A stretch of 33,855 nucleotides of DNA from Hyphomonadaceae bacterium UBA4763. GTDB lineage: Bacteria > Pseudomonadota > Alphaproteobacteria > Caulobacterales > Aquidulcibacteraceae. The translations under genes and the position numbers were made by a program. Under the pieces are notes generated by a model, which saw nothing but the letters and a program-made list of their open reading frames with translations, had not been told where the DNA came from and made no database searches. The stretch is taken from NCBI GenBank assembly GCA_002403455.1, contig DHHV01000095.1:1-33855 (forward strand). The letters run 5' to 3'. Of the stretch, positions 16,336 through 23,851 are shown piece after piece; position 1 is the first letter of the stretch; each line of letters starts with the position of its first letter.

Positions 16336-17568
16336 ATGCCACAGATCAGGTTCACAGACACGTCGGTCGCGAAACTCGAGGCCGACAAGACGACTTGGTT
16401 CACCGATCCGACGGTGAAGGGGTTGCAGCTCTGCGTCACGCCGGGCGGCACCAAGACGTGGTACCTCAACAAGTGGGATGCGTCGTCGCAGAAGGTCCGG
16501 CGCGTCAAACTCGGCCAGTGGGCATCGAAGGGCACTCACACGCGCTGGGCGAAGGATCAGATCGGCAAGGTCGCGCTCGACGTTCAGGAGGGAAAGGCCC
16601 GCACGAAGGCCGAGAAAGTCGCAGACAAGGCCGCGCTCGGCATCCCGACATTCCGCGAGGCTCTTGAGCAGTACATCGCCCACAGGACGACGGCGCGCGC
16701 ATCTGGCAAGGCGCGGATGGTCGAGCAGACAGTCAAGGACTATCGCCTCGCCTTCGACAAGCACCTGACCAAGTGGGCCGACACGTCGGTGAACGAATTG
16801 CCGATCCTCGAAATCAACCAGTACCTGAACGCGCTACAGGTCGAACACCCGCACGCGGCCCACAGGGCCGGTTCGATTGCAGGCGCAGTCGTCCGGTTCG
16901 TCAATCGCCTCTGCGCCCTCGCTCTGCCGATCCCGGCGCTACTCGACAACACGCAGATGAAGTCCCGCGTCCAGACCGGCAAACTCGACATGCAGGTGTC
17001 TTGGGCAGACCGCTGGGCTGAGGTCGAAGCCATCGAGAACGAGCACATCCGTCTCGCGTGGCAGGTGACGTGGTACACGGGCTTCCGGGGCCGGTCGCTC
17101 CGCGCACTCAAGTGGGACCAGATCAACCTGAAAGACGGCACGGTGACGTTCCCCCGGTTGAAGCGGCAGGAGACGCCGCGCGTGATCGTTCTCGCAGATG
17201 ACGTGCTGCGCCTGTTCACGCGGCTGCACGAGATCAGGATTGACGACTGCGACTGGGTGTTCCCGAGCCGCCGGGTCGTCGGTGATGCGCGCGGCCACCT
17301 CGACGCACTCGACCGCCTGCCCCTGACTGCCCCCGGCGATCTTCGGCACCTTTGGATGACAGCCGCCCGCGAAGTCGCACCCCGTCACGTTCACCGCTGG
17401 CTCGCGCAGCAGACCATGACCGACGACGACCTGCGGATGCTTGGTCACTACGGCGAGCCGACCCGCGAAGAACAGAAGGCGTCGGCGGATGCGATTGTCG
17501 CTTCGATCAACTCGCGGCTGAAACGAAGACCCGCGAATGTTGTTGAAATCGGCCGTGCAACCGCCTAA
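16336..17568 (+). CDS. Tyrosine recombinase (integrase) with DUF4102-type arm-binding domain
   Basis: A 410-residue phage-type integrase. Residues 1-90 form an arm-binding domain (MPQIRFTDTSVAKLEADKTTWFTDPTVKGLQLCV, KTWYL, VKLGQW). A core-binding SAM-like domain follows at about 105-200, then the catalytic domain with Arg251 in YTGFRGRSLRALKWDQI and Arg337 in PGDLRH. The usual His three residues before the second Arg is Gly334. The only tyrosine in the final third is Tyr372, directly after LGH at 369-371, so the nucleophile position is unusual. The start at 16336 has AAGGAG 6 bp upstream and excludes an upstream TTG. It should catalyse insertion into the tRNA-Thr anticodon loop. Confidence 0.9.
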   Translation: MPQIRFTDTSVAKLEADKTTWFTDPTVKGLQLCVTPGGTKTWYLNKWDASSQKVRRVKLGQWASKGTHTRWAKDQIGKVALDVQEGKARTKAEKVADKAALGIPTFREALEQYIAHRTTARASGKARMVEQTVKDYRLAFDKHLTKWADTSVNELPILEINQYLNALQVEHPHAAHRAGSIAGAVVRFVNRLCALALPIPALLDNTQMKSRVQTGKLDMQVSWADRWAEVEAIENEHIRLAWQVTWYTGFRGRSLRALKWDQINLKDGTVTFPRLKRQETPRVIVLADDVLRLFTRLHEIRIDDCDWVFPSRRVVGDARGHLDALDRLPLTAPGDLRHLWMTAAREVAPRHVHRWLAQQTMTDDDLRMLGHYGEPTREEQKASADAIVASINSRLKRRPANVVEIGRATA

Positions 17569-17584
17569 CTTCTACTCACTGCCG

Positions 17585-17610
17585 CACGTCGCCTAGCCAA
17601 GAGCGACGTG
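17585..17610 (+). terminator. Hairpin after the recombinase gene
   Basis: CACGTCGC at 17585-17592 pairs perfectly with GCGACGTG at 17603-17610 across a 10-nt loop, 17 bp after the recombinase stop codon. No T-run follows, so it is either a weak terminator or an operator for the HTH gene at 17707. Confidence 0.4.
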
Positions 17611-17706
17611 AGGCCTCGCCCGAACTGCCCAGTGCATTGCGACCTGGGACACGACGGAGGAAGTAGGGCGCGGGCTGACTGGCTTCATTCTACATGGAGT
17701 CCAATC

Positions 17707-17922
17707 ATGCCTACCCCTGTGGGTCAGCAGACTGCTGACCGTCCCCTGAATCTCGAAGTCATGACCCCCGGTGACGCCGCTGACTTTCTCGGCGTCACGA
17801 CCGAAACGCTCCTGCGCTGGCGCAAGGATGCGTGGGGGCCGAAGTACTCCCAGCCGACCCCGCGCATGGTCCGCTATCTTCGCGAAGACCTGATCACCTT
17901 CTTGAAGGAGCATCAGGCATGA
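17707..17922 (+). CDS. Excisionase-like / MerR-type helix-turn-helix protein
   Basis: A 71-residue protein with a winged-helix-like HTH of the excisionase family: MTPGDAADFLGVTTETLLRWRKDAWGPKYSQPTPRMVRYLREDLITFLKEH. The order (HTH, basic wing, RYLREDLITFL tail) is that of AlpA/Xis-like proteins. These proteins direct excision or regulate integrase expression. The ATG at 17707 sets the domain close to the N-terminus; no strong ribosome-binding site is visible. Its stop codon overlaps the start of the 401-residue gene (ATGA), so the two are translationally coupled. Confidence 0.8.
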   Translation: MPTPVGQQTADRPLNLEVMTPGDAADFLGVTTETLLRWRKDAWGPKYSQPTPRMVRYLREDLITFLKEHQA

Positions 17923-19124
17923 CCAGTTATCGCGAAAGGCAGGACCGGACGGCAATCTACAGTGATCGCTCGTGCCGTGAACTGCTTCGGACTTTCCGTG
18001 ATGCTCGCGGATCGAAGCGCCGTATCTGGGAGGCATCGAAGAAGCATGGCTTCAATGATGTTGAGATTCAGAAGGCGCTTTCTGAAACGGCCATCAATGA
18101 CGCCTTGAACGGCAAGCCTGTCTGGGAGCCTGTGACAGGCGTTCTGGACGCCCTGCTGTCCGACGTGATCAGCAATCCGCGCCCTTGGTGCGAACCGCCT
18201 GAGGTGCCGGAATCGTTCGACGAGTTCTGCGGCCCTGCGAGCGACTACGCCACCAGCAACTGGTGGTTCGACTTGCTCAAACTGGACGACTTGTGCAAGC
18301 AGACAACTTTCCAGAGTTGGCTGTCGCGCGGTGGTGAGCCGAAAGTCTGGCCGGAAATCAGGGAACGTGTGATCGACTGGCGCGCGCGTGTCATGCGCGG
18401 GCTGGATCGGTGGGAAGAACGGGTCTTTGAACAGCAGAATCCTGAGATGATGCAGACGATCATCAAGGATGCGCTCGACACGGGCGGACTGCTTGCAGCC
18501 GCACGGGCGATGAAGCGGTTCCAGGAGTATGGCGCAGTCAATCACTATCGGCCTGTCGCGTTCGATCCGGCCGAACCTGAACGCCCTCAGTTCGACTTCG
18601 AGTACTCGAACGTTCCGCCGTTCGACGCGCCCCGGCTGCGCGAGTTGATCGAGACGGGATTTCCGCGTTACCGCTCCCCGGATCGCCAGCCTGATTACTC
18701 GGTCATCGAACGGACGACACGGTATTTCTGCTCTGACAACCTCGTCTGGGAATGGGAATCCGAGTGCGAAGTCGAGAAGCGTTTCACATGGGATCCGAAG
18801 ACCCGCACGCATGATCGGTCGGAGCATGTCGTTAGGGTCAGGGTCAAGAAGGACGTATCGCACGCGGTCGAGGGCGAGTCATTGTCGCGGACCTATCAGC
18901 GCGTCTGGGACCGCGAACGGCGGTGCCTTGTCGATACAGAAACGGCTTGGGTCTGGCGCTGGCGCAAGGCCGATGAGTACGACACGTTGAGTGACAGTTA
19001 TGCGCGGGAGCGGATGATGCGCCTCGTTGCCCTGAACGAGCACGCCGACTTCTCGATGTATCTGAAACAGAAACCCGCCCCCATCGAACCTGACGGGGAC
19101 GGGCGGCGCTATACAGTCGATTAG
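17919..19124 (+). CDS. Unknown 401-residue element protein
   Basis: I do not recognise this 401-residue protein. It is soluble, rich in Trp, Arg and acidic residues, and without a signal peptide or membrane segment. Notable segments are SCRELLRTFRDARGSKRRIWEASKKHGFND near the N-terminus, WWFDLLKLDDLCKQTTFQSWL near residue 125, and a C-terminal part heavy in Arg and Trp (TAWVWRWRKADEYDTLSDSYARERMMRL). Coupling to the excisionase-like gene and position just before the structured non-coding region make a replication or regulation role conceivable, but no motif supports it. It converges by 4 bp on the small gene at 19121. Confidence 0.75.
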   Translation: MTSYRERQDRTAIYSDRSCRELLRTFRDARGSKRRIWEASKKHGFNDVEIQKALSETAINDALNGKPVWEPVTGVLDALLSDVISNPRPWCEPPEVPESFDEFCGPASDYATSNWWFDLLKLDDLCKQTTFQSWLSRGGEPKVWPEIRERVIDWRARVMRGLDRWEERVFEQQNPEMMQTIIKDALDTGGLLAAARAMKRFQEYGAVNHYRPVAFDPAEPERPQFDFEYSNVPPFDAPRLRELIETGFPRYRSPDRQPDYSVIERTTRYFCSDNLVWEWESECEVEKRFTWDPKTRTHDRSEHVVRVRVKKDVSHAVEGESLSRTYQRVWDRERRCLVDTETAWVWRWRKADEYDTLSDSYARERMMRLVALNEHADFSMYLKQKPAPIEPDGDGRRYTVD

Positions 19125-19300
19125 GCTGCGATAGCGAATGCGGCGTCGTAGCGCCTCAGGGCAATGCGACGCCGCGCCCAATCATGGAACCGAGATTCGA
19201 GATAGGCCCGAGCAGCAGCCGGGTTTTTGTGCGCAGCCCGCGCGTCTTCAATGGCGCGGTCGATCTGGTAGAGTTCTTCAACGATGATGCGGTTGGGCAT
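19121..19300 (-). CDS. Small hypothetical protein, 59 residues
   Basis: A 59-residue, probably helical protein (MPNRIIVEELYQIDRAIEDARAAHKNPAAARAYLESRFHDWARRRIALRRYDAAF). It has no recognised family. The ATG at 19300 has GGAG 8 bp upstream. An ATG at 19306 overlaps the stop of the preceding small gene as ATGA and is the alternative. It forms a two-gene unit on the - strand, opposite to its neighbours in the element. Confidence 0.65.
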   Translation of the reverse strand: MPNRIIVEELYQIDRAIEDARAAHKNPAAARAYLESRFHDWARRRIALRRYDAAFAIAA

Positions 19301-19302
19301 GG

Positions 19303-19473
19303 TCATTTCTCCGTTTTCAGCAGGTTTCGGGTCAGCAGTTCAAGGAGGATCGCTTTGGTGCTGTCGTTGAAGCGCGCACTCTCGCGAAGCCATCGGTGCA
19401 AGGACTCGCGTGAGGCGAATGCTTGGTCTTGGATCATCGCATCGACGACTTTCTGTCCGTAAGTTCGGGCCAT
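19303..19473 (-). CDS. Small hypothetical protein, 56 residues
   Basis: A 56-residue frame starting MARTYGQKVVDAMIQDQAFASRESLHRW and ending NLLKTEK. GAGG lies about 8 bp before the ATG at 19473. The sequence is helical and basic/acidic mixed, with no recognised family. The stop overlaps an ATG of the following 59-residue gene (ATGA), which supports both being real. Confidence 0.6.
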   Translation of the reverse strand: MARTYGQKVVDAMIQDQAFASRESLHRWLRESARFNDSTKAILLELLTRNLLKTEK

Positions 19474-19582
19474 CGGGTTAGCCTCACTCTGTTGCTAGGC
19501 TTGCAATGTAAGGCCCAGATGGGGAAGCACTCGACCGCGCTTTCAGGATCATCCTCGAATACCAGATGGCCGCGTCTCGTTC

Positions 19583-19701
19583 TGCTGCGCCACTATGCGC
19601 GCGCGCGTGATATTGGAAGAAGAATTATGATGATGAAGTCAGGGTAGCCATCATCATAATAGTTGGGCCAATATCACGCGTGCGCGCGTCATTGCGCAGC
19701 A
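19583..19701. repeat. 119-bp palindrome with multi-segment stem
   Basis: All stem segments share one centre (19642). From outside in: 19583-19590 pairs with 19694-19701 (8 of 8); 19591-19603 with 19681-19693 (8 of 13, including GCGCGC); 19604-19616 with 19668-19680 (13 of 13); 19617-19623 with 19661-19667 (mostly unpaired); 19624-19635 with 19649-19660 (12 of 12). The terminal loop is 13 nt. It could extrude as a cruciform or fold as a long RNA hairpin. Confidence 0.85.
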
Positions 19702-19980
19702 TTGGGAGCAAGGCAGCATCGACCCTCACCACCGGCAGAAAGTCGTCCTCTGGCCGTTTTTGCCCTGCTACGCATTGTCAATGACGAGGGCTAGCGCCCT
19801 AACCGATTGAGCGCCAAGCAACATTCTGGTTCGCCTTCTTGCAACGCCAAAGCCATTGCAAACTGGCACATGGTTCTGCGGCGAGAAACGCCCGCTCCAC
19901 CTGCTCGACGGCACGGCAGGCGTGATCATGAATTCTGCCTCGGCGCTGCGCCTGTCAGCACGCCTGTCTGACGACATGCC

Positions 19981-20021
19981 GCAAGAGCGCGGCAGCGCTG
20001 GGCAGCGCTGCGGTATCTTGC
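19981..20021. repeat. Tandem decamer within a hairpin
   Basis: GGCAGCGCTG is present twice in tandem (19991-20000 and 20001-20010). Because AGCGCT is itself palindromic, GCAGCGCT at 19992-19999 pairs with AGCGCTGC at 20004-20011. An outer GCAAGA (19981-19986) pairs with TCTTGC (20016-20021). Confidence 0.65.
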
Positions 20022-20195
20022 AGCTTTCCGACCCGACACAGGGCAAACGCCCAAAACCTCCTCACGCCTCAAGCCATGCGGTCAGCGCAGCGTAGGCGAC
20101 AGAATGAGGTGATCGCCAGTCGCCACCTCAAAGCGGGCAACACCTCCCCTGCATCGGCGCTTATCACGTTCGCACGGGTCGGCTGGCCAACCGAA

Positions 20196-20243
20196 GCGCC
20201 CTCCGAGGGAGACCCGTCACGTCCTTAGACCCTCGGAGTGCGC
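20196..20243 (+). promoter_or_regulatory. Leader hairpin upstream of the small-gene operon
   Basis: CTCCGAGGG at 20201-20209 pairs with CCCTCGGAG at 20230-20238. The stem extends outward by GCGC/GCGC after one mismatch. It ends 17 bp before the first ATG of the operon (20261), whose ribosome-binding site AGGAG follows it. It may attenuate or stabilise the transcript. Confidence 0.45.
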
Positions 20244-20260
20244 GCCTCTCAGGAGTCCCC

Positions 20261-20518
20261 ATGCAGATCATCATCCAAGACCAGGGCGACCGCTGCGCCA
20301 TCGTGGCGACGAGCATCTCGTCCAATACCCTGTTCCCCCTGACCATCACAGCCGCCGCCCTGCGTGACGGCCTGCGCACCATCCTCGCCTCTGCGGCGAC
20401 CAAGGAACTGGCAGTCGGTCCCGCCTCCCTCGTGCGCACCGCCGAAGGCATCGACGTGACGACCAGCGCGGGCCGCTTCGCCATCCCCTATGCGCACGCC
20501 TTCCCGCTGGTGCTGTGA
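20261..20518 (+). CDS. Small hypothetical protein, 85 residues
   Basis: An 85-residue protein (MQIIIQDQGDRCAIVATSISSNTLFPLTI, LRDGLRTILASAA, EGIDVTTSAGRFAIPYAHAFPLVL), probably a small alpha/beta fold. I do not recognise it. AGGAG lies 5 bp before the ATG. It is the first gene of a five-gene string with overlapping start and stop codons (20261-21692). Its stop shares a base with the next start (TGATG). Confidence 0.65.
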   Translation: MQIIIQDQGDRCAIVATSISSNTLFPLTITAAALRDGLRTILASAATKELAVGPASLVRTAEGIDVTTSAGRFAIPYAHAFPLVL

Positions 20519-20700
20519 TGGCAAGGAAGCCCGCCCCCAAGCCCGACGACCGCCTGACCTCCCTCCGCGCCCACGGCCTCGACGTTGCCGGTGTCACTGA
20601 CCGCGACGGCGCACCCCTGATCCAGTGGCACCGCCCTCCGACCGAGGCCGAACGCGCGCAAGCCAACCTGATCCTGCCGGGGGCGCTGCACGATGCTTGA
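20518..20700 (+). CDS. Small hypothetical protein, 60 residues, paralogue of the gene at 20899
   Basis: A 60-residue basic protein: a Lys/Pro-rich start followed by LRAHGLDVAGVTDRDGAPLIQWHRPPTEAERAQANLILPGALHD. The core LRxHGLDV...W...PTEAERA recurs in the 74-residue protein two genes downstream, so the two are paralogues. No known family. It overlaps its neighbours by one base upstream and 8 bp downstream. Confidence 0.6.
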   Translation: MARKPAPKPDDRLTSLRAHGLDVAGVTDRDGAPLIQWHRPPTEAERAQANLILPGALHDA

Positions 20701-20899
20701 GGCCGCAACGCTCTTGGAGGTGCGCCGCGCCGGGTCAGCCGTCACCTTCTTCTGGGACTCGATGCCAACTGGCTACCAGCGCAAGGTGGCCGAGGAAGCC
20801 AACCCCTCGAACGGCCTGCGCATCGGTCACTCGTGGCCGGGTCCGCGTGACGACGGCGCACCCGGCGCATATCGCATCACAGGGGCGAGACCTTTCTGA
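20693..20899 (+). CDS. Small hypothetical protein, 68 residues
   Basis: A 68-residue protein (MLEAATLLEVRRAGSAVTFFWDSMPTGYQRKVAEEANPSNGLRIG). The VTFFWDSMPT...A..A order loosely follows the V..W...PT.AERA..A order of the flanking paralogues, so it may share their fold. Function unknown. The ATG at 20693 overlaps the preceding gene by 8 bp, and the stop shares a base with the next ATG. Confidence 0.55.
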   Translation: MLEAATLLEVRRAGSAVTFFWDSMPTGYQRKVAEEANPSNGLRIGHSWPGPRDDGAPGAYRITGARPF

Positions 20900-21123
20900 T
20901 GACTTGGCGCGCTCTCGACCTCACCGCGAACTTGCTGCGCGAACGCGGCCTTGATGTTGTCGCGGTCTGGACCCCCGACGAAGGCCTGACCCCTCAGACC
21001 GTCTATGTCCGATGGCAGAAGACGACGACCGCAGCCGAGCGCGCGGAAGCTGACCGCTTCATCTTCGCCCCGGCGATCCGTCACCTCGACATCTGGGAAC
21101 GTCCGAAGGGTTGCCCGTGGTGA
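20899..21123 (+). CDS. Small hypothetical protein, 74 residues, paralogue of the gene at 20518
   Basis: A 74-residue protein (MTWRALDLTANLLRERGLDVVAVWTPDEG, VYVRWQKTTTAAERAEADRFIFAPAIRHLD). The shared elements with the protein at 20518 are LR.RGLDV, a central W, T.AERA.A and a hydrophobic tail. Tandem paralogues inside a compact operon suggest duplication. Function unknown. Confidence 0.6.
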   Translation: MTWRALDLTANLLRERGLDVVAVWTPDEGLTPQTVYVRWQKTTTAAERAEADRFIFAPAIRHLDIWERPKGCPW

Positions 21124-21692
21124 CAGTCGCTTACGAGGAAACGCAACTCTACCTCGCCGTCATGAAGCAGGCGATTGTCGATCTGTTCGCGGGCAGCCCG
21201 TCCGCGTCGAACCCGAAGGAAGGCGACTTGATCCGCCGTGAAGCGCTCCTGTTTCTGACGGCACCCACTGGCCCTTGGGCAGACATGCGCGCGGAAATCG
21301 GCCTCGTGATCGACCGAGACCCGAAAGAGGTGCGCGAAACCATCATCGCCATCCTCGAAGGCGGCGACATGCCTTATCTTGGCGACGTGCGCGCAACTGG
21401 GGTCGAGAAAGCCCGCGCTCTCTGGGCCGAACAGAAAGCCTTTGAGGAAGCGGCCCACGCGGAACGCCTGCGCCGCCGTGCCGAACGCCCGAAGCGCGAA
21501 ATCCCAGCCCTGCCGCCACCGACGCCCAAAGCCCAGAAGCCAGCACTGGCGCTTGTCGCCCCCACACCGAGGCCCGCGCCGCCCATGACGAAGTCAGGCC
21601 GCGTCAAAGAGACGAAGCGCGCAGCAAAGCCCTGGCTTTGCCCGCCTCGTGATCCTGCGGACGGCTGGCTCTACGGCATCGCATCCGCCTAA
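21120..21692 (+). CDS. Hypothetical protein, 190 residues, with Pro/Ala/Lys-rich tail
   Basis: A 190-residue protein. The N-terminal half is helical (YEETQLYLAVMKQAIVDLFAG, LIRREALLFLTAPTGPWADMRAEIGLVIDRDPKEVRETI). A basic coiled segment (EEAAHAERLRRRAERPKRE) follows, then a low-complexity Pro/Ala/Lys tail ending in DPADGWLYGIASA. Start choice: the GTG at 21120 overlaps the previous stop as GTGA, and another GTG lies at 21117. I do not recognise a family. It closes the small-gene string and is followed by a strong terminator. Confidence 0.65.
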   Translation: MTVAYEETQLYLAVMKQAIVDLFAGSPSASNPKEGDLIRREALLFLTAPTGPWADMRAEIGLVIDRDPKEVRETIIAILEGGDMPYLGDVRATGVEKARALWAEQKAFEEAAHAERLRRRAERPKREIPALPPPTPKAQKPALALVAPTPRPAPPMTKSGRVKETKRAAKPWLCPPRDPADGWLYGIASA

Positions 21693-21798
21693 TTCAGGTC
21701 CAGAACGTCGGCACCTTGTTTCCCGGTTTCGGATGCAACGGCAAGGACTTAGCGTTTCCTCGTGGCGGGTCAGGCTTGCTTCCTCTCTGGTGAACGAG

Positions 21799-21836
21799 GA
21801 CGGCGGGCAAGCTCGGAACTGCCCGCCGTCTTTGTT
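21799..21836 (+). terminator. Intrinsic terminator after the small-gene operon
   Basis: GACGGCGGGCA at 21799-21809 pairs perfectly with TGCCCGCCGTC at 21820-21830 across a 10-nt loop, followed by TTTGTT. It separates the small genes from the terminase module, which starts at 21852. Confidence 0.75.
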
Positions 21837-21851
21837 CAGAGAGGACCACAC

Positions 21852-22514
21852 ATGCCCGACCAGAACGACCAGCACGCGCAAGCGCTGATCGAAGCGCTCG
21901 CGCCGAAACTCATCGAAGCCATCCTGCCGAAGATCGCGGAATCCGTGGAAGCGCAGATCGGCGGCATCAAGAAAAAGAACGACGAACTGCTCGGCAAGCT
22001 GGCTGACACGAAGAAGTCGGACCCGAGCGCCTCGCTCGACAACCTCATGGCGATGCTCTCCAAGCAGGAGAAAGAGCGGACCATGAAGAACGCCGGTTTC
22101 ATTCAGGACGCCGCAGGCAACTGGATTCTCGGCGGCTCGCAGTCCGAACCCGGCGTCTATTTGTCCCGCGAGGACGCCCGCGACCCGGTCAAGTACCGTG
22201 AGGCGAAACAGCAGGCCGAGAAGCGCGGCGTGCCGCTGCGCGTGATCGAACCCGGCGAAGACCCGACCCGGCGCAACACCGGCAAACGTGAAGTCGTCCA
22301 GTCGAAGGTTTTCACCTTTGACGACGAGCACGAGCGGGTGCGCTGGCTTCGAGCCGATATGCAGACCGGCACCGGCCTTGTTCAGCGTCGCCTTGCCGCC
22401 GAACGCGAAGGCTACACGATCAAGACCTTCCACAGCCCGGACGACCTGCCCGGCCATGCGCGCACGAAGTTCGACCTCATGGAGCGGGCGGCGAACGCTG
22501 GCAACGAGTCCTGA
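21852..22514 (+). CDS. Hypothetical protein, 220 residues, heads the terminase module
   Basis: A 220-residue, highly charged protein. The first 60 residues form an amphipathic helix (ALIEALAPKLIEAILPKIAESVEAQI, KKKNDELLGKLADTKK) that may be coiled coil. The middle contains AGFIQDAAGNWILGGSQSEPGVYLSREDARDPVKYREAKQQAEKRGV. The C-terminus is helical and basic. AGAGGA precedes the ATG by 6 bp. It lies 3 bp before the probable small terminase and may assist packaging or act as a scaffold or decoration, but that is positional inference. Confidence 0.65.
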   Translation: MPDQNDQHAQALIEALAPKLIEAILPKIAESVEAQIGGIKKKNDELLGKLADTKKSDPSASLDNLMAMLSKQEKERTMKNAGFIQDAAGNWILGGSQSEPGVYLSREDARDPVKYREAKQQAEKRGVPLRVIEPGEDPTRRNTGKREVVQSKVFTFDDEHERVRWLRADMQTGTGLVQRRLAAEREGYTIKTFHSPDDLPGHARTKFDLMERAANAGNES

Positions 22515-22517
22515 CCG

Positions 22518-23081
22518 ATGGCCGGCAAGCACAAACTCGACCTGCTGCCGAAGGCCAAGCGTGACGAGATCGTCCGGGACATTGTTCTCGGACGCCGCTC
22601 CATGTGGAAGGTCTCGCAAGACCTCGGGATCGCTGACACGTCGGTCGGGCGCTACATGGCGACTGTCAAGGAGGAAGAACGCCTTGAGATCATCGCCCGC
22701 GCGGCGCACGATTCCAAGATCGCCGCCGCGATGCAGAACGCGGACCTTGTCAACGAACTCGGGGCTGACACCGACAAAGACCTCAAGTTTGTCCTGCGGG
22801 AACTGAAAGCCCTGCTCGACGCGGCCAAGGGCGACGAAGACCGCATCTTGCAGCTTGGCACCCTGAAAGAACTTCGGCAGTCGCTGATGGCGCTGAGCGA
22901 GATGCAGGGAAAGCTGAACAAGAAGGTGGAAATCACGTTCGGCCTGCATGAAAGCCCGGCCTTCCTCGAACTGCGCCGCGTGATTCTAACAGTCCTCGAA
23001 CGCCACCCGGACGCGAAGGCCGACTTCCTGACGGAAATGGGGCGGCTGAAAGTCGTCAATCCGAAAGGTCTGCCCGGATGA
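22518..23081 (+). CDS. Probable terminase small subunit / HTH protein
   Basis: A 187-residue protein. An N-terminal HTH-like segment (DLLPKAKRDEIVRDIVLGRRSMWKVSQDLGIADTSVGRYMATVKEEERL) is followed by long helices with heptad character (LKFVLRELKALLDAAKGDEDRILQLGTLKELRQSLMALSEMQGKLN) and a small C-terminal domain. HTH, oligomerisation helices and a large-subunit-binding tail is the plan of phage small terminases, which recognise the packaging site. It overlaps the ATPase gene by 4 bp (ATGA), supporting the assignment. Confidence 0.65.
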   Translation: MAGKHKLDLLPKAKRDEIVRDIVLGRRSMWKVSQDLGIADTSVGRYMATVKEEERLEIIARAAHDSKIAAAMQNADLVNELGADTDKDLKFVLRELKALLDAAKGDEDRILQLGTLKELRQSLMALSEMQGKLNKKVEITFGLHESPAFLELRRVILTVLERHPDAKADFLTEMGRLKVVNPKGLPG

Positions 23082-23851
23082 CGGTTGCCGAGAACGTCCG
23101 GGACTTCCTCGCTGGCCTGACGGTCAGCCTCGACCCGGTCGAACGGTTTCGCGCGGCTATCGGGGAACCTGATCCGTTTCAGGTGGAAATCCTGCGCTCT
23201 GACCCCGCGAATGATCCGCAAGACGCGATGCTCTGCTGCGTCGCCTCGCGCCAGATCGGCAAGTCAACGGCAATCGCCGCGCTGGCTTGGGATGATGCGA
23301 CGAGGGGCAAGACGGTCCTGATTGCCTGCCCGTCGCTGCGCCAGAGCACTGAATTGCTGCGGCGTGTTGTCGAGTTCAAGAACGCGGACCCCTTTGCGCC
23401 AAAGGTCGTGCGGCAGGTCCAGACGGAAATCGAAACGATGAACGGGGGCCGGATCATTTCTATCCCGGCCACCGACAACGCGCGCGGCATGACCTGCGAC
23501 ACTCTGATTCTGGACGAGGCGGCCTTCCACGAGGACGAGGCGATCACGGCGCTTCTGCCCATGAGGCGCAGCACGGGCAGAACCCTGATGATCTCGACGC
23601 CGAACGGGCGGCAGGGATTCTTCTGGGAGGTGTTCTCGGAGAAGAAGGCCCGGATCATCTTCGCGCGTTCGGTGGATTCGATGCGCCCGGATGTTCTCTC
23701 GAAGGTCGAATATGACCGGCGCTTCATGGCCGATTTCCGTTTCCGGCAAGAACACCTCTGCGAGTTTCTATCCGGCAACGGCACCCAACTCATTTCATGG
23801 GACACCCTGTCCCGCGCGACCGACAACACGGAGAAGGCCCTTGTCCTCTGA
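23078..23851 (+). CDS. Terminase large subunit, ATPase portion
   Basis: 257 residues with the packaging-motor ATPase motifs. Walker A-like SRQIGKST is at residues 58-65, Walker B with catalytic Glu TLILDEAA at 142-149, and the coupling motif LMISTPNG at about 170-177. The frame stops soon after QEHLCEFL...WDTLSRA, where complete large terminases continue through a linker into the nuclease domain. That domain follows in a frame shifted by +1 and overlapping by 11 bp. The two parts may act as separate subunits, be joined by frameshifting, or reflect a mutation. Confidence 0.85.
   Translation: MTVAENVRDFLAGLTVSLDPVERFRAAIGEPDPFQVEILRSDPANDPQDAMLCCVASRQIGKSTAIAALAWDDATRGKTVLIACPSLRQSTELLRRVVEFKNADPFAPKVVRQVQTEIETMNGGRIISIPATDNARGMTCDTLILDEAAFHEDEAITALLPMRRSTGRTLMISTPNGRQGFFWEVFSEKKARIIFARSVDSMRPDVLSKVEYDRRFMADFRFRQEHLCEFLSGNGTQLISWDTLSRATDNTEKALVL

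Larger units (their letters stand above)
19474..20260. other. 787-bp non-coding region with large secondary structures
   Basis: No convincing gene lies here. The region carries a 119-bp palindrome (19583-19701), a short hairpin AGGGC/GCCCT near 19787-19800, a tandem repeat with hairpin (19981-20021) and a leader hairpin (20196-20243). It separates a divergent pair: small genes on the - strand to the left, and the small-gene operon on the + strand to the right. An origin of replication, a packaging site or a regulatory RNA are candidate roles. Confidence 0.6.

Noticed and set aside
19474..20260. Possible CRISPR array in the repeat-rich non-coding region
   Set aside because: Repeats are palindromic or tandem decamers without regular spacers, and no cas gene is present.
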